A DNA stretch of 64,000 bases, from the NCBI GenBank assembly GCA_050084515.1, contig CM114273.1:21204001-21268000 (forward strand), read 5' to 3'. A program made the translations under genes and the position numbers. Shown here one piece after another: positions 33,545-44,152 of this stretch. The DNA comes from Blasia pusilla. Taxonomy: Eukaryota; Marchantiophyta; Marchantiopsida; Blasiales. The notes below the pieces were generated by a model. The model worked only from the letters and a program-made list of their open reading frames with translations, made no database searches and was not told the origin of the DNA. Every line of letters begins with the position of its first letter. Position 1 is the stretch's first letter.

Positions 33545-33690
33545 AGTACATCGAGGACAAACCCACCTTCCAAAGAGGAACGACATCCAAACGTGGAGTC
33601 AAACACATCATGTGCCAACCCCTAGAACACCGATCACACACCAACATACGGGGGTGCGTTAGCGAGACCCACACAACATGCACCTCAAGC
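33545..33690 (-). pseudogene. PHD finger at integrase C terminus, nested gypsy
   Basis: LRCMLCGS, then after a one-base frame change THPRMLVCDRCSRGWHMMCL followed by TPRLDVVP. Cys-x2-Cys, Cys-x2-Cys, Trp-His-x2-Cys, and the L-T-P...P pattern mark a PHD finger; here the Cys after His is kept. It follows the integrase tail CAPCHLPNVDG. PHD fingers bind histone H3 tails, so a targeting role is likely by analogy with chromodomains (inference). Confidence 0.7.
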
Positions 33691-33699
33691 TAGCACATA

Positions 33700-35023
33700 T
33701 CATGGCTAAGCTTGGGTCAACAAGATACCATCCACATTTGGAAGATGACATGGCGCACAATTACGCACATGGTCCTTCCAAACAACTCCATCACGACCCT
33801 CCAACATGAGAACTCCAGAAGCTAACACCTCGCGCACTCGTAAAATAGTGCGGCCTGCCGTCACATCCAACGTTGTCGGGCACCGCTGCAAATAGACATA
33901 GTCCCCACATGGAACCTACGAATCGATGGTCGATAACCTCCACTCGAATGGTTGCATACCGCAACGTATCCCCTGTGTTGAGCAATGGCAAGATTCTCAA
34001 AGGTTGTTGGCATAACTCTCCGAAAGAGCTCCGCCCGCTGAGAACACACCCTCATCCACATCTCTGGGTCATCAAGGTTCACCACCTCACTAGACTCCCG
34101 ACCAATTCTTTCTTTGGCAAGTCCGGATCTCGGCCGTATAATGTAAAATAAGGTGAGAAGGAAGCCAAGGATGCTTGGCGATCGAACCTATATCCCATGG
34201 CTAACCATGGCAATCGAATATCCGGTCTCCAAGATGCCCTTCAGAGGCCATACTTGCGCAATGCCCTCTTCACCGCCTGAACCACACGCCAGCCAAACCA
34301 TCCGCCTCCGATGATCTCGAGACGTGGTCCGATGATCAATCAACGCCTTGTCACACAAGACCAAACTCACCCCAAACTCTGCACTCGGTCGGTCAACACT
34401 TCAGCTGGTGCACCAAAATGACTAAGCACTCTATCCAGAAAGGCATACGCCGTTCCCTCACTCACCTTGTCTGGTAATGCCACCAACTCAATCCACTTGG
34501 AGAAGTGCTCCACCATCACCAACACATATCGATGATGTCGTACAATCAATGGTAACGGTCCCGCAAAGTCCACACTCCAACGGTAACCCAACCCCATAAT
34601 AGATAAGGGGTGTAATTGTGGTGTAGGGGCATTAAATGATGCCCTCACCCAGTCACAAACCATACAACGTGACACCAACTGCTGCACTTAAGTATGCATG
34701 CCACGCCACCAATACTGGCCAAGGAGTAAGCTATACGTACGCTTTACCCCAAAATGTCCCAACTCCTCATGGGCATGTTGCACAATGCGCTCTCTCTGAG
34801 CCAAATGTGGCACTACTCGTACTCTACCATCCTCCCACACGCGGAGAATATGTGTTCCCTCCAATCGATACCTCTTAGCACGTTGAAGAACACGGTCTCG
34901 CTCCTTGGCACTCACTATGCCTGGCACCCTACCGGTCCGTAGGAACTCCAACACCAACGCATCATCATGAATATCACGCTGATCCGTACCACCATCTCCA
35001 ACCTTAGGATCCAAGGTGGCCAT
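33700..35023 (-). pseudogene. Integrase of nested gypsy
   Basis: Zinc-binding part: HAHEELGHFGVKRTYSLLLG, stop, then CMVCDW (34,687–34,800). Core: SVDFAGPLPLIVRHHRYVLV with the first Asp; VLTDRVQSLG with the second Asp; the region of the catalytic Glu (SEADGLAG) is altered near 34,300. C-terminal part RVREVLASGVLMLEGRDG lies at 33,790–33,850. Stops at 34,685 and a frameshift near 34,380 inactivate it. Confidence 0.7.
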
Positions 35024-36301
35024 CTACCCCTCGACTAGAGTAAGATATCATGTGGTCCTCCATACTAGAGTCCACCCCTAACCAACATAAAAAGGCGGAT
35101 GCATGCCAACCTGGCACCATCTCCTCATCAACCTCGCCATGCCATCTAGCCCCTGTTGTATCCTCTTGGCTAGTACATGGGTTCTTACTCAACCCATCAG
35201 CATCAAGGTTGGCAACTCCAGGTCTATGTACCACCTGGAAGTCATACTCCTGTAAGATAAGAGCCCACCGTGCAAGCTTCCTTGTAAGCTTGTCCGACTC
35301 CATCAACCACTTGAGCGGTTGGTGATCAGTAACAAGGGTAAACTGGGTGCCAAACAAGTAACACCTAAAGTGTGCCACAACCCACACTACTGCCAAGCAC
35401 TCTCCCTCATATGAACTATAGCGACTCCATTTGCATTATTCGAACGACTTGCATAGGCCATCACAAACTCCATGTGCTCATCATCATGTTGTGTCAACAC
35501 CGCTCCAAGTCCCAACCTACTCCAATCAGTGTGTAACTGAAATGGGCGCCCTCTGATAGGTCTCCTCAAGATAGGCGCCGCCACCAACTGGGCCTTAAGC
35601 TCCACAAAAGCTCTCTCACGATCATCTCCCCAGTGCCACTCTTGATCTGATTTCAGCAATTGATTCAAAGGCTTTGCCATAGCACTAAATCCCTTCACAT
35701 ACCTCCGATAGTAGTTCGCCAATCCCATGAATGCTCGAACTCTTCTCACATCTACCGGACGCGGAATAAGTGCAATAGCCTCCACCTTTGCTTGCTGAAC
35801 TCCCAAACCACCTGGATAGATCACATGACCCAAGTACTCAACATCCTCATGGAAGAACTTACACTTTCCTGGATGCAAACGTAGACCATGAGCTTTCAAC
35901 CGCTCAAACACCATCTGCAAATGTATCTGATGCTCCTCCACCGTGTTACTGAACACCAAGATATCATCAATGTAACACCGAACAAAATCCAACCCTGCTA
36001 GGATCCAGTCCATCACTCTTTGAAACTCGGCAGGTGCATTCTTCAACCCAAAGGGTAAGAATTTCCACTGGTACAAACAATCCTTGCCATGAGAGTTGAC
36101 ACCCCAAAATCTTTGTCTTGGCCTTGTCACTCCGAATCGGCAATTGATGGTATCTCGACCGAAGATCCAAAGTACTGAAAATCTTTGCCTGTCCCACCAC
36201 ATCAAAGATCTCTCAGGTGTAGGCATGGCATACCTATCGGCCTTGGTTTGCCGATTGATAGGACGGTAATCTCCACACATCCGCCTATCCGTAGTTGCCA
36301 T
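35004..36301 (-). pseudogene. Reverse transcriptase and RNase H of nested gypsy
   Basis: One long frame (36,301–35,387) covers most RT motifs: RRMCGDYRPINRQTKADRYA, FLPFGLKNAPAEFQRVMDWI and the catalytic CYIDDILVF, then RNase H begins with QLHTDWSRLGLGAVLTQHDD. A stop at about 35,387 is followed by VVWVVAHFRCYLFGTQF, TDHQPLKWLMESDKLTRKLA and DADGLSKNPC. A frameshift near 36,200 breaks the VFSVLDL region. Most catalytic residues remain, so decay is moderate. Confidence 0.8.
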
Positions 36302-36779
36302 GCATATCCTTTTAGCAGCATGACAGTGGTCGATGCATACTCTCCATGCGACAACTCCACTAATCCAGCCTCCAAAAGGTCCAACGCCCTACTCAATCAA
36401 GTCCCTCTCCATATCACTATATCGGTAGGGACGACGTAAGATTGGCGTATCACTAGCCAAATCAATCCGTATACCGGGTCCAACCAGAGAACCCAACTCC
36501 TTCATGCTAAAGGCAAAACAACTCCTATAAGCACGTAGGAACCGCGGTCAGCGCCGTTTCTCACCTCCCGTAAGCTTGGGCCCAAGTAATGGCTCCCAAG
36601 TCTCCTCCACTGGCACACTAGAGGGAGAGGACGATGCCATTGGCTGCTACGCAACCCCCTCACAAGATGGTACACCCTTAGCTATACCATCATCTGAGCA
36701 AATAACTCCTCCACCAAAGATGAGCAACCAACTCCACATGCCCACCATTACGCCCCATTTACTCCAAGGATGCAAAATA

Positions 36780-37865
36780 CTACTCTCCTCGCTTCACCGA
36801 TGCCTCTACCGCCCCGGTAGCCATCGAGCTCATTACAAGGGGTGGAAGACCCCGCAGACATAGTCCGAAGTCGACGCGCTCGCCATACCAAGACTCAAAA
36901 TCCAAGTCAAACAATTCATGTCCATGGCCTGACCGAACACATGACGTCGTGAAGCCTCGAAATAGAAGCAAATTTGTCACACGAAGAGCAAATCCGATCG
37001 CACGCTCTCTCTCATCGTTAGGCTCCACCAACCGCCGCACATGAGAATCCCATACAAGCCCCGGACCACCTTCCCAGAGTAGGCATGTGACGCGGAAAAC
37101 TCACAAATGTGGGTAGTGCCATCCTAGGTCGCCCACACGGTTCACCACCGCCATGGATGACCGATCAATAACCCTCACCACTTGAGAAAGTCGCCCAAGA
37201 TTCAAGATACTATCCCTTTGTAAGGCGAGGATCGCGCCCGCATCATATGCTCGACGTAGAACCTCCCTAGGCAACAAGTTTGTCCACCACAAGCGTGGGC
37301 GATGTGCACGCTGAGCCAACTCGCTTGTTGCATCCAACAACACCGCTGGTCCAATTCAAGACCGCACCTCATGAACACTCGCCATCATCCGGTCCGAAAG
37401 TGTCACCAACAATGGAACATTCTCGAATGTAAGCTAGAGCACGTGCTCGATGAACTGAAGATGTTGTAACACCCGTAACATCTCCCAAAACAATCGAGAC
37501 ATAGGGTCATGTAATCCCTCACCACGACCCAAAGACGTGTATGACCATGACATGGCCATCCAAAGAATCACCAAATCCACAGGACCAACCTCTCAAGGTC
37601 CCTGCGCTTCAACAATGCAATGTGTGATGGTAAAGCACGCCGTACCCACGAATAGCCGATGGCGGCAACAACTCAGGATATCTCCGCATCAATCGACCAA
37701 TATGTCGGGATGAGACTCTCGGGCCGTCTCATCTCGCTCCACATACACGTATCTCCAAGACAGAATACCGGCCGCAACACGCCGCCAAACCAATGCTTAT
37801 CCCACCAAAGAGATCTAACACACAAATGCCCTCCGGCGGATACTGCCATACAATGGGTGTAGTAT
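36780..37865 (-). pseudogene. C5-cytosine DNA methyltransferase domain of nested gypsy
   Basis: Lies between protease and RT. Motif I is VLDLFGGISIGLAACCG (about 37,823–37,775). Motif IV: VGPVDLVI leads, after a frameshift, into FGWPCHGH with the catalytic Pro-Cys (about 37,580–37,545), followed by LGRGEGLHDPMSRLFWEMLR. Motif VI is TFENVPLL (about 37,425). AHRPRLWWTNLLPREVLRRA (near 37,300) fits motif VIII and RERAIGF precedes motif X, GQAMDMNCLTWIL (about 36,936–36,897). This is the canonical order of C5-methyltransferases, DNMT3-like in style. At least four frame breaks make this copy inactive. Flanking stretch 37,729–38,082 is a linker. Confidence 0.75.
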
Positions 37866-38505
37866 CCAAAGGGGATAACCCAACTGGACCAGAAGTAGGA
37901 GTCCGCCGTGGGGCCTCCTCTTCCTTGTGAGGTATAATGACCTCACACCAAGCCTCTGCACTAGGCGATCGCCTCTGCCGTAGTGCACCGCCTGAACTCC
38001 AAAGTGGCACATCCAACGATGAGGATGCCACAACCGCAAAAATAGGGACCTCCTCTACCTCCTCATGCGCAGGAGAATCCATAGCGAAACATTACCCTCC
38101 AAAAAGTCTCTGGCCAAGTGACTACTCCACTAAAACCACCACAGATCTAACATGTTGGGGAAGACCCTCTGGTCGAGCCCGAGAAATAAATCTCACAGAA
38201 CTTGGCTCATACGTCCATCCCGGACGCCAACCTGGTCTATAAGACGCTGTCTCACCCAAGAATCCATCTGAAAACCCATCGGGTACACATCGCTCCTCCA
38301 ACTAGTACATCATACGACTCGGCTGATGTGACTACATAAATACTCCCAACCGGGAGCTATCGATCGCATGATCTGGTCTCAATCTGATAAAACTTTTCCC
38401 GTGTCATGAATTGAGACCTATCATTGGCTCCTCCAAGTGATGTTTGAATCTGGAATGGGCAAGGCTCAAGCTCTGACCTCCGAATACCCAAACCAATACA
38501 TGACC

Positions 38506-39040
38506 CTAAACCCTAAATGCCGCCTTTCCCAACATCAAAGGTTGGGCACCAGAGTCTAACAAGACTCTATCTGGTCTATACACCTGTCCTGTAGGACTTA
38601 CCAATTGGAAGATCCCACTCCGGTTGTCCAACATACATACACCAAGTGTAAGCCTCTCACGATCAATGGTGGCCGGGCCGGGTAATGCATCCATCTTCGC
38701 CGCTCGCCGCCGTAAAGTAGCACTGGTACTCAATGCTACTCTTGACATAGAGGGTCGCTCCACCGCAACACCCTCATCCACCTCAACCCGTGTAGCAGTA
38801 ACACCCCCATTTTCACACAACGTGGCTGCTAACTGAAATACAGGAGCTAAGTCAACTCCTAAAGCCATCAGCTCCGTGGCCGAAAACAATGGGGATCCTA
38901 ACACCGAAGTTGCCATCCGCATCATCGCATTGATGTTGATCCGTGTCTACTACACGCGATGTAGATGCCTCGATCCCCCACTGTCGGCTCAATAGGTCGC
39001 GAGGAACCATGGATGGAGTCCTAAGCACCTCAGACAACAA
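38506..39040 (-). pseudogene. Aspartic protease of nested gypsy
   Basis: Conserved pre-region LMALGVDLAPVFQLAATLC, then LTLGVCMLDNRSGIFQLVSP and the active-site stretch RVLLDSGAQPLMLGKAAFR with the DSGA triad. A stop follows at 38,506. It would mature the gag-pol polyprotein. The C-terminal half is not recognisable between 38,500 and 38,100. Confidence 0.7.
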
Positions 39041-39350
39041 GAATGACTGGGAAGCCTAGCTCGCCTCCCCACTCACCCCTCTGTGGGTCCAACTCCACAA
39101 GAGCACCACGTGGCTCGACGCCGAGTGGCTCCTCTCAGAATCGTAGCCGATGCCTCAACTCAGGCCGCACTCGCCATATAAGAGAGATCATCCCTCCATA
39201 AGAGGTGGAAGCCCCGCTCCCGAACCCGATCTATGCTGGATACCACCATAGTAGCCAACTTCTCGCTCCAATGCTCAATCCGGCACCATAGCCGACTCTG
39301 TCGAGTGGTAGGGGTAGCCACCGTGAGGCTCTCCAACCACTGGTCCACCT

Positions 39351-40654
39351 CTACCACCTCGGCCTCTCGGAGCTACTCCACCACGGCCACGGCCGATCTA
39401 AACTCGGATGGAGATCAAAGCAACGCTCTCGAGGATGACCTAGTCTCCCGCAATGATCACACTGAGTTGGGGCCGATCGAGGCCCATCCTCCAAAGTCCG
39501 TCTCCCATCCTCTTGGGGACAAAACTTCCTAACATGATCACCTCCACATGTCCAACATGATCGCCCTTGCTGCGGGGCAGCAAATGAAGGCAATGGTCTC
39601 TGCACAAATGTCCCTCTAGGACTTGATCGAGGTCGCGTGTACCCCCACGACTCCCACTACTACTACCACCACCACTACTACGAGGTGAGGTGGGCGGCTG
39701 AACCCGAGAAGTAGTAGTTGTATCCCCTCTTGAATGCGGATGTCACCACTCTCTCCTTCACCATGTTAAGCTCAATCTTCTCAGATAAAGCAAACACATG
39801 GGTCAATGTGGGTGAATCATCACTCATAAGAGTAGCATCACGTACCCTACGGCGCAAATCTCTGTCCAAGATCCCGTACCAAAAATCGATCGCTCGATCC
39901 TCGTCACACCAGGGTAACTGAAATCAGCGCCGATACGAGTGTATGCCTCACGAAGACTCTCACCGTCTCTTTCGCTCAAAGTCTCAAGATTCCTCAACTT
40001 CTCCGTCTTCACTCCTTGATAGTTCTTCTTCAACCTCTTGAAGAACTCTGCAACCGGGCTGAATGATGGTGGGGCACTAGTACCTCCACTAGTACCCCCA
40101 CTAGTACCCCCACTCCGGCTCGTACTCGTACCACTCAACGTCGGGCTGGCTGGCATAGTAGGAGCACTACTACCAATACCACCATGGGTGATAGACACAT
40201 AGCCTGGAGACCAATATTGTCTCCATGCCTCAATCTCAGCAACATGGTCCTTCCTAAACTCATGGTAATCATCCATGGGTGGTCCTTCCAAGTGCTGAAA
40301 CAACCCCTTCCAAGCCAAGAAGGGTGTAAACAACATGGCGTTCCGCAACATCTGCATATCACACCACGTATCAAACTCCTGCATGAAGTCCTCCAACTCA
40401 ATGGTGCCCACTACACCCAAGTATCGTCGTGGGCCCTTCATGGCCCCATATCCACCGTCCATGTCCCAAATCAATGGAGCTGCAACACTCGATAACAACG
40501 TAGAAGACTCGGTGTTTGGAACACCCTGATCCTCCTCTTCATCAACCGTCGGAAGTGGAAAAGGTAGCCGATACCTAAATCCACTCTGTGTGAAACCACC
40601 ACTGTCCGCACCACGGTCCCCAACCATACCACCCGACAGCTCCGTGATGACCAA
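39351..40654 (-). pseudogene. gag of nested gypsy with two zinc knuckles
   Basis: Long frame at 40,654–39,824 with the family motifs RRYLGVVGTIELEDFMQEFD, LFQHLEGPPMDDYHEF and KKNYQGVKTEKLRNLETLSE, plus a Ser/Thr/Gly-rich repeat (GGTSGGTSGGTS). After a frameshift, SEKIELNMVKERVVTS continues at 39,869–39,678. The CCHC boxes are CWTCGGDHVRKFC and CDHCGRLGHPRERC (39,605–39,351). Capsid and nucleic-acid binding functions by homology. Confidence 0.75.
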
Positions 40655-41171
40655 TGCCGATGCCGCACCACCACCAAATTACCCAAGTGACGTCGATGTC
40701 GCTCTACTATTGTAGCTCTAATAGCTATGGGTGTAGGCAATCTAACCTCTCATCACCACAAGAAGTCTCCCACAGTCTACTGGTCATCACTCCAGCCTCA
40801 CTATTAGTAGCACACAGGAGTAACACTACTCTGGAAATCAGCATCAACCCTAACAATGGGCGTGCAAGCAAGAAGCACGATGGAGGGGATCCAAACACAA
40901 GAAGTCCAACGACAACCCTCCAACCGCAAATGGAAATCAAGGTAACACAATCCACCAAACGTGGTGCCCCCTGAATCCACAAAACCCACCACACAATTCT
41001 AACGCAATAGCTACTCCGCCGCGAGTCGATGACGTACTAGTCGAACTCGTAGCACCTGAAAATATCACCTGCATGGAGAGGCTACACCGTACTATGCGCT
41101 AGAGGTACATCAACCAAAAACCTGAGATGCATAAAGCGCCTAACACATCTCCGAACAGCACCAAATGAGCT

Positions 41172-41255
41172 ACAACACCATCAGCACCGGCATAGTTAAG
41201 AACTCAGCAGTTAAGCGTCCTCCAGGCAGAATAGCCCAAAGATGGGTGACCAGTT
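41172..41255 (+). other. 5S-rRNA-like sequence in the gypsy leader
   Basis: AGTTAAGCGTC (41,209–41,219) matches box A of the plant 5S rRNA internal promoter and GATGGGTGACC (41,241–41,251) matches box C; upstream ACCATCAGCACCGG and AGAACTC-like text also fit 5S rRNA in order. It runs opposite to the gypsy. Spacing between boxes is close to that in 5S rRNA. It could be a 5S-derived SINE piece or a captured Pol III promoter. It is not a functional 5S gene because the 5' and 3' stems are lost. Confidence 0.65.
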
Positions 41256-41301
41256 ATGCAAAACTCAAATCCCAAATCCTGCAAAAATTGCCTCATGCCC
41301 A

Positions 41302-41329
41302 AGCAAGCAAGCAAGCTTGCTTGCTTGCT
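41302..41329. repeat. 28-bp palindrome of AAGC units
   Basis: AAGCAAGCAAGCAAG meets its reverse complement at an AAGCTT centre with one mismatch. Confidence 0.85.
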
Positions 41330-41402
41330 CCTTGCTCCTTACTTTGCCTCTCACGCCCACTCGCCCCGAGTTACCACGAGTTGCCTCGAAGCCTCAAATC
41401 GC

Positions 41403-41530
41403 CGAGACATGCCCCTATCGCCACGCTTCGCCACGCTTTGCCATGCTTCGCCATGCTTCGCTATGGAGAGAGGACATGCCCCTATCGCCCCGTTCGCCAC
41501 GCTTCGCCATGCTTCACTATGGAGAGAGGT
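41403..41530. repeat. Tandem repeat (two ~65-bp units with GCCACGCTTC subunits)
   Basis: Each unit begins ACATGCCCCTATCGCC, contains several GCCACGCTTC / GCCATGCTTC subrepeats and ends CTATGGAGAGAGG. Within the retroelement leader. Confidence 0.8.
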
Positions 41531-42231
41531 CCAACCAGGGCGCCCCCAATGGGATAGGCGTCTCCAACAATGAACGAGTCACCAACCAACCAAAGCCCCT
41601 CGATCCATGGCCCACCATAGCGGACCTTGAGCTAGTCCGCAAAATTTTGATCAGAAATTACTTCACAAATACGTGACCAAAATCAAATCTATTTCGATCA
41701 GAATTCTATTGACCACCATAGCTATCTCCCCACAAAAACTCAGCTACAACCGAGCTCCGTACTCCGAGCTAAACATCAGACAAACTTGCTGTCCATACAC
41801 CTCTAGAACCGCAAATCCGATAGCGCTTCCGCCAAGTTTCATGCACGCAGAAATCCGCACGCGCTCCACGCACTCGAGCAGATAGCTTCACATGAGATCA
41901 CAATACAAGTAGCAATAGGAACCTCTCACCCGATCTGGATGAACTTCAACAGAGCTTCCGTGACTCCAAGCTCTCAACATCGAAAAGCGCCGAACCACTA
42001 ACTAGAATCTTCAATGCTTGATAACTTCCAACTCCCTTGACGAAACCGGCGATCTGGTAGCGTTGGAAAGCTCTCAGCAAGGCGCTTCTTTCCCAACCAA
42101 CCACGCACCTGATTCACACCTCCAACATAGGCAACAAGCCCCGAACATCCACGGCTGAGTACACAATCAGCCCTAACCAGATCTCTTGATCTACAATCGA
42201 AGCTACCATCGATCTACTCCAGTTCTTTGAG

Positions 42232-42594
42232 TGAAATCCGTGAAAGACCCTCTTGTCATAAAACACGTCTACAATCACATACAATCGAGCCAAACCCACT
42301 CCACGATGGGAGAATCCAGGTCGAAGCTTATGGAAACACCATAGCCAAGAGCTCTACTCACTACCAAGGCTAACTCCCAAGCATAGCAGGCTCAACTCAA
42401 AGAACTGATCGTTCTTTGAGTGCACTCCACCTTATATCCTCCAACCTAAGAGCGGCCCCCTCGGGAAACTCACAACCGAGTAACCCCAACCCTATGTATG
42501 GAACCGCATCTCTACCAAGCCACTACGGTCCTACATAAGGAATGTCCTCTACTAGCACACTATACTCTACGACATAATCCGTATGGTCATGACA
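42232..42594 (-). repeat. 5' LTR of nested gypsy, lacking its last ~105 bp
   Basis: Matches 32,896–33,263 of the 3' LTR from TGTCATGACC to GGATTTCA. After that it continues with CTCAAAGAACTGGAG in place of the ~105-bp LTR end. Confidence 0.75.
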
Positions 42595-42598
42595 CCCC
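42595..42598. repeat. Target site duplication (CCCC) of nested gypsy, right
   Basis: Pairs with 32,786–32,789. Confidence 0.75.
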
Positions 42599-43109
42599 GG
42601 TAATACCACTATGGCAACCGCACAGGTAGAAGGAATCCAACACGTCTGAGAGAAGAAAAGAAGCCTACGCTTTGCTTTTACGAGTTGAGGGGAAGGTGCC
42701 AAGGAAGAAGCCCGCGATCGCTCGATCCGAAGGGTCGATCGGCAACTGTCAAAATTAGACAAAGTTGCCTCGAGGTGGTAAAAAAGGGTCGATGGTCAAA
42801 AAGCGAAAAGTTGCAAGGAGGAGAAATCCGACGGGTTGCAAAGTGGTCATAAAGTGAAAATTGCAAGGGGAGAAATGCGACGGGTTGCAAAGTAGAAGAC
42901 CGTGGAGTACATAGACGATCATATTCGAAAAGACAAAATGATCACCAAACATTTACAAGCACCACCATCGATCGAAAAAATCTTCTCCTTTATATCATCC
43001 GAAAAAAGCTGAATCAGACATTTGATCTATTCTATGAAATCTTTTGCCAAATTATCAAAAACTCCCTACTCCAAAGCTGAGTCAAGTTGGGTCGTTGAGT
43101 TCTTTGAAC

Positions 43110-43619
43110 TCACTCGTCATCGTCCGAGAGCTCTTGCAAAATCACTTTCGGCCTTGCCCTCCCGATTTTGGGAATCGTTGGAAGTGACGATGGAGTCACT
43201 ACCAAGGGTGGCTCTGGAACCGGACCTCTCGGCTTCGGTGGAGAGTTGTACGCCCCAACAAGCCTTTCGTATTTTGCCTTTGCCTCCTTGCAAAGGTCAA
43301 ACAGTTCCTGCCTTCCCTCGAGGCAGAGAATGTTCCTGCCACTCTGCCACGTGCCTTTGATACTCGCCCCTGAAAGGCCCACTAAGTCGAACACCAAGTC
43401 ACCCGGCCTTGAGCAGAGCTCGATGAGCGTTTGCATCAGGGTTGGCGACTTTTCCCTTCCTCCTAGAAGCGGGGTACTGTCTTGCATGTAAATTCCCGGG
43501 GGGAATTGTACAAACTATCTAAGCTGTACCCATCTGAGCATGGATCCACAGGATCCTGGATCTTGAACACCTGGAAATTGTGCTCGGGCGAACGCAAAGC
43601 ACGTACGGAGTGGTCCATC
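43110..43619 (-). pseudogene. ParB/methyltransferase gene, exon 4 (motifs X and I), right copy
   Basis: Reads HNFQVFKIQDPVDPCSDGYS, then after a frameshift near 43,490 MQDSTPLLGGREKSP, LMQTLIELCSRPGDLVFDLV, GLSGASIKGTW and NILCLEGRQELFDLCKEA without a stop, ending ELSDDDE. It retains the Gln that is a stop in the left copy. Relative to the family form DPFxGSGTT, motif I keeps D, G, S/G, G and S but is not canonical. Beta-class amino-methyltransferase by motif order. Confidence 0.65.
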
Positions 43620-43669
43620 GTCAGAATCGACCAAACAATGTCAGAAACTAAAGAAGTCGCCTTGAGAAG

Positions 43670-44080
43670 ATTTTCAATAACTGACTTTGGATCAACCTGT
43701 CGGAGTCCGACGGGTTGTTTTGTCCCGGACCCACCCGTCGGAACCCGACGGGTTGTAGTTGCTTTTGGGTTTTCCAAGTTGATTTTGGTTTTCGGATGCA
43801 ACCCGTCGGAAGGCGACGGGTTGCTGGCCTAGACTAGCCCATGCTCGCGTGAGAGCAACCCGTCTGATAGCAACCCGTCGCCTTCCGACGGGTTGCATCC
43901 AAAAACCAAAATCAACTCCAACCCGTCGGGTTCCGACGGGTTGCAGGTACACCGCGGTTTTCCCTCTGTATGTGGGAAAGATGCAACCCGTTGGAAACCG
44001 ACGGGTTGCTCTCAGCCGAGCATGGGCTGCTCTAAGCCAGCAACACGTCGCCTTCCGACGGGTTGCTCACGGACAAAAAC
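43670..44080. repeat. Palindrome-rich intron, right copy
   Basis: Palindromes near 43,695, 43,728, 43,797, 43,858, 43,918, 43,982 and 44,040. The outer ones are mirror-related as in 5,191–5,478. Arms often pair perfectly, for example AACCCGTCGGAACCCGACGG near 43,732. Confidence 0.8.
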
Positions 44081-44152
44081 AAACCAGAATGACTCTCATT
44101 CTACACATCATTATAAGATAATTGAAATTATTGTACAGGAATTGAGCCTTAC

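Larger units (their letters stand above)
32790..42594 (-). mobile_element. Nested Ty3/gypsy retrotransposon with C5-methyltransferase and PHD finger
   Basis: Minus-strand element with ends TGTCATGACC and CGCACGACA and a 4-bp CCCC duplication. Order 5' to 3': truncated 5' LTR (42,594–42,232), leader with 5S-like sequence, gag (40,654–39,351), protease (39,040–38,506), C5-methyltransferase (37,860–36,780), RT and RNase H (36,301–35,004), integrase (35,023–33,700), PHD finger (33,690–33,545), purine tract, 3' LTR (33,263–32,790). Each part has at least one frameshift or stop, so this copy cannot act alone. LTR retrotransposons with C5-methyltransferases have been described from charophyte algae, which fits. 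Confidence 0.8.

Noticed and set aside
38510-38526. Second telomere-type insertion (CCCTAAACCCTAAA) in the nested protease
   Set aside because: Native codons at this site (Phe-Arg-Gly-Leu-Gly) already encode TTTAGGGG-like text, so a couple of point changes explain it.
41172-41255. Functional 5S rRNA gene
   Set aside because: Only the internal promoter part is recognisable; the terminal stem and the 3' end are missing and spacing is altered.
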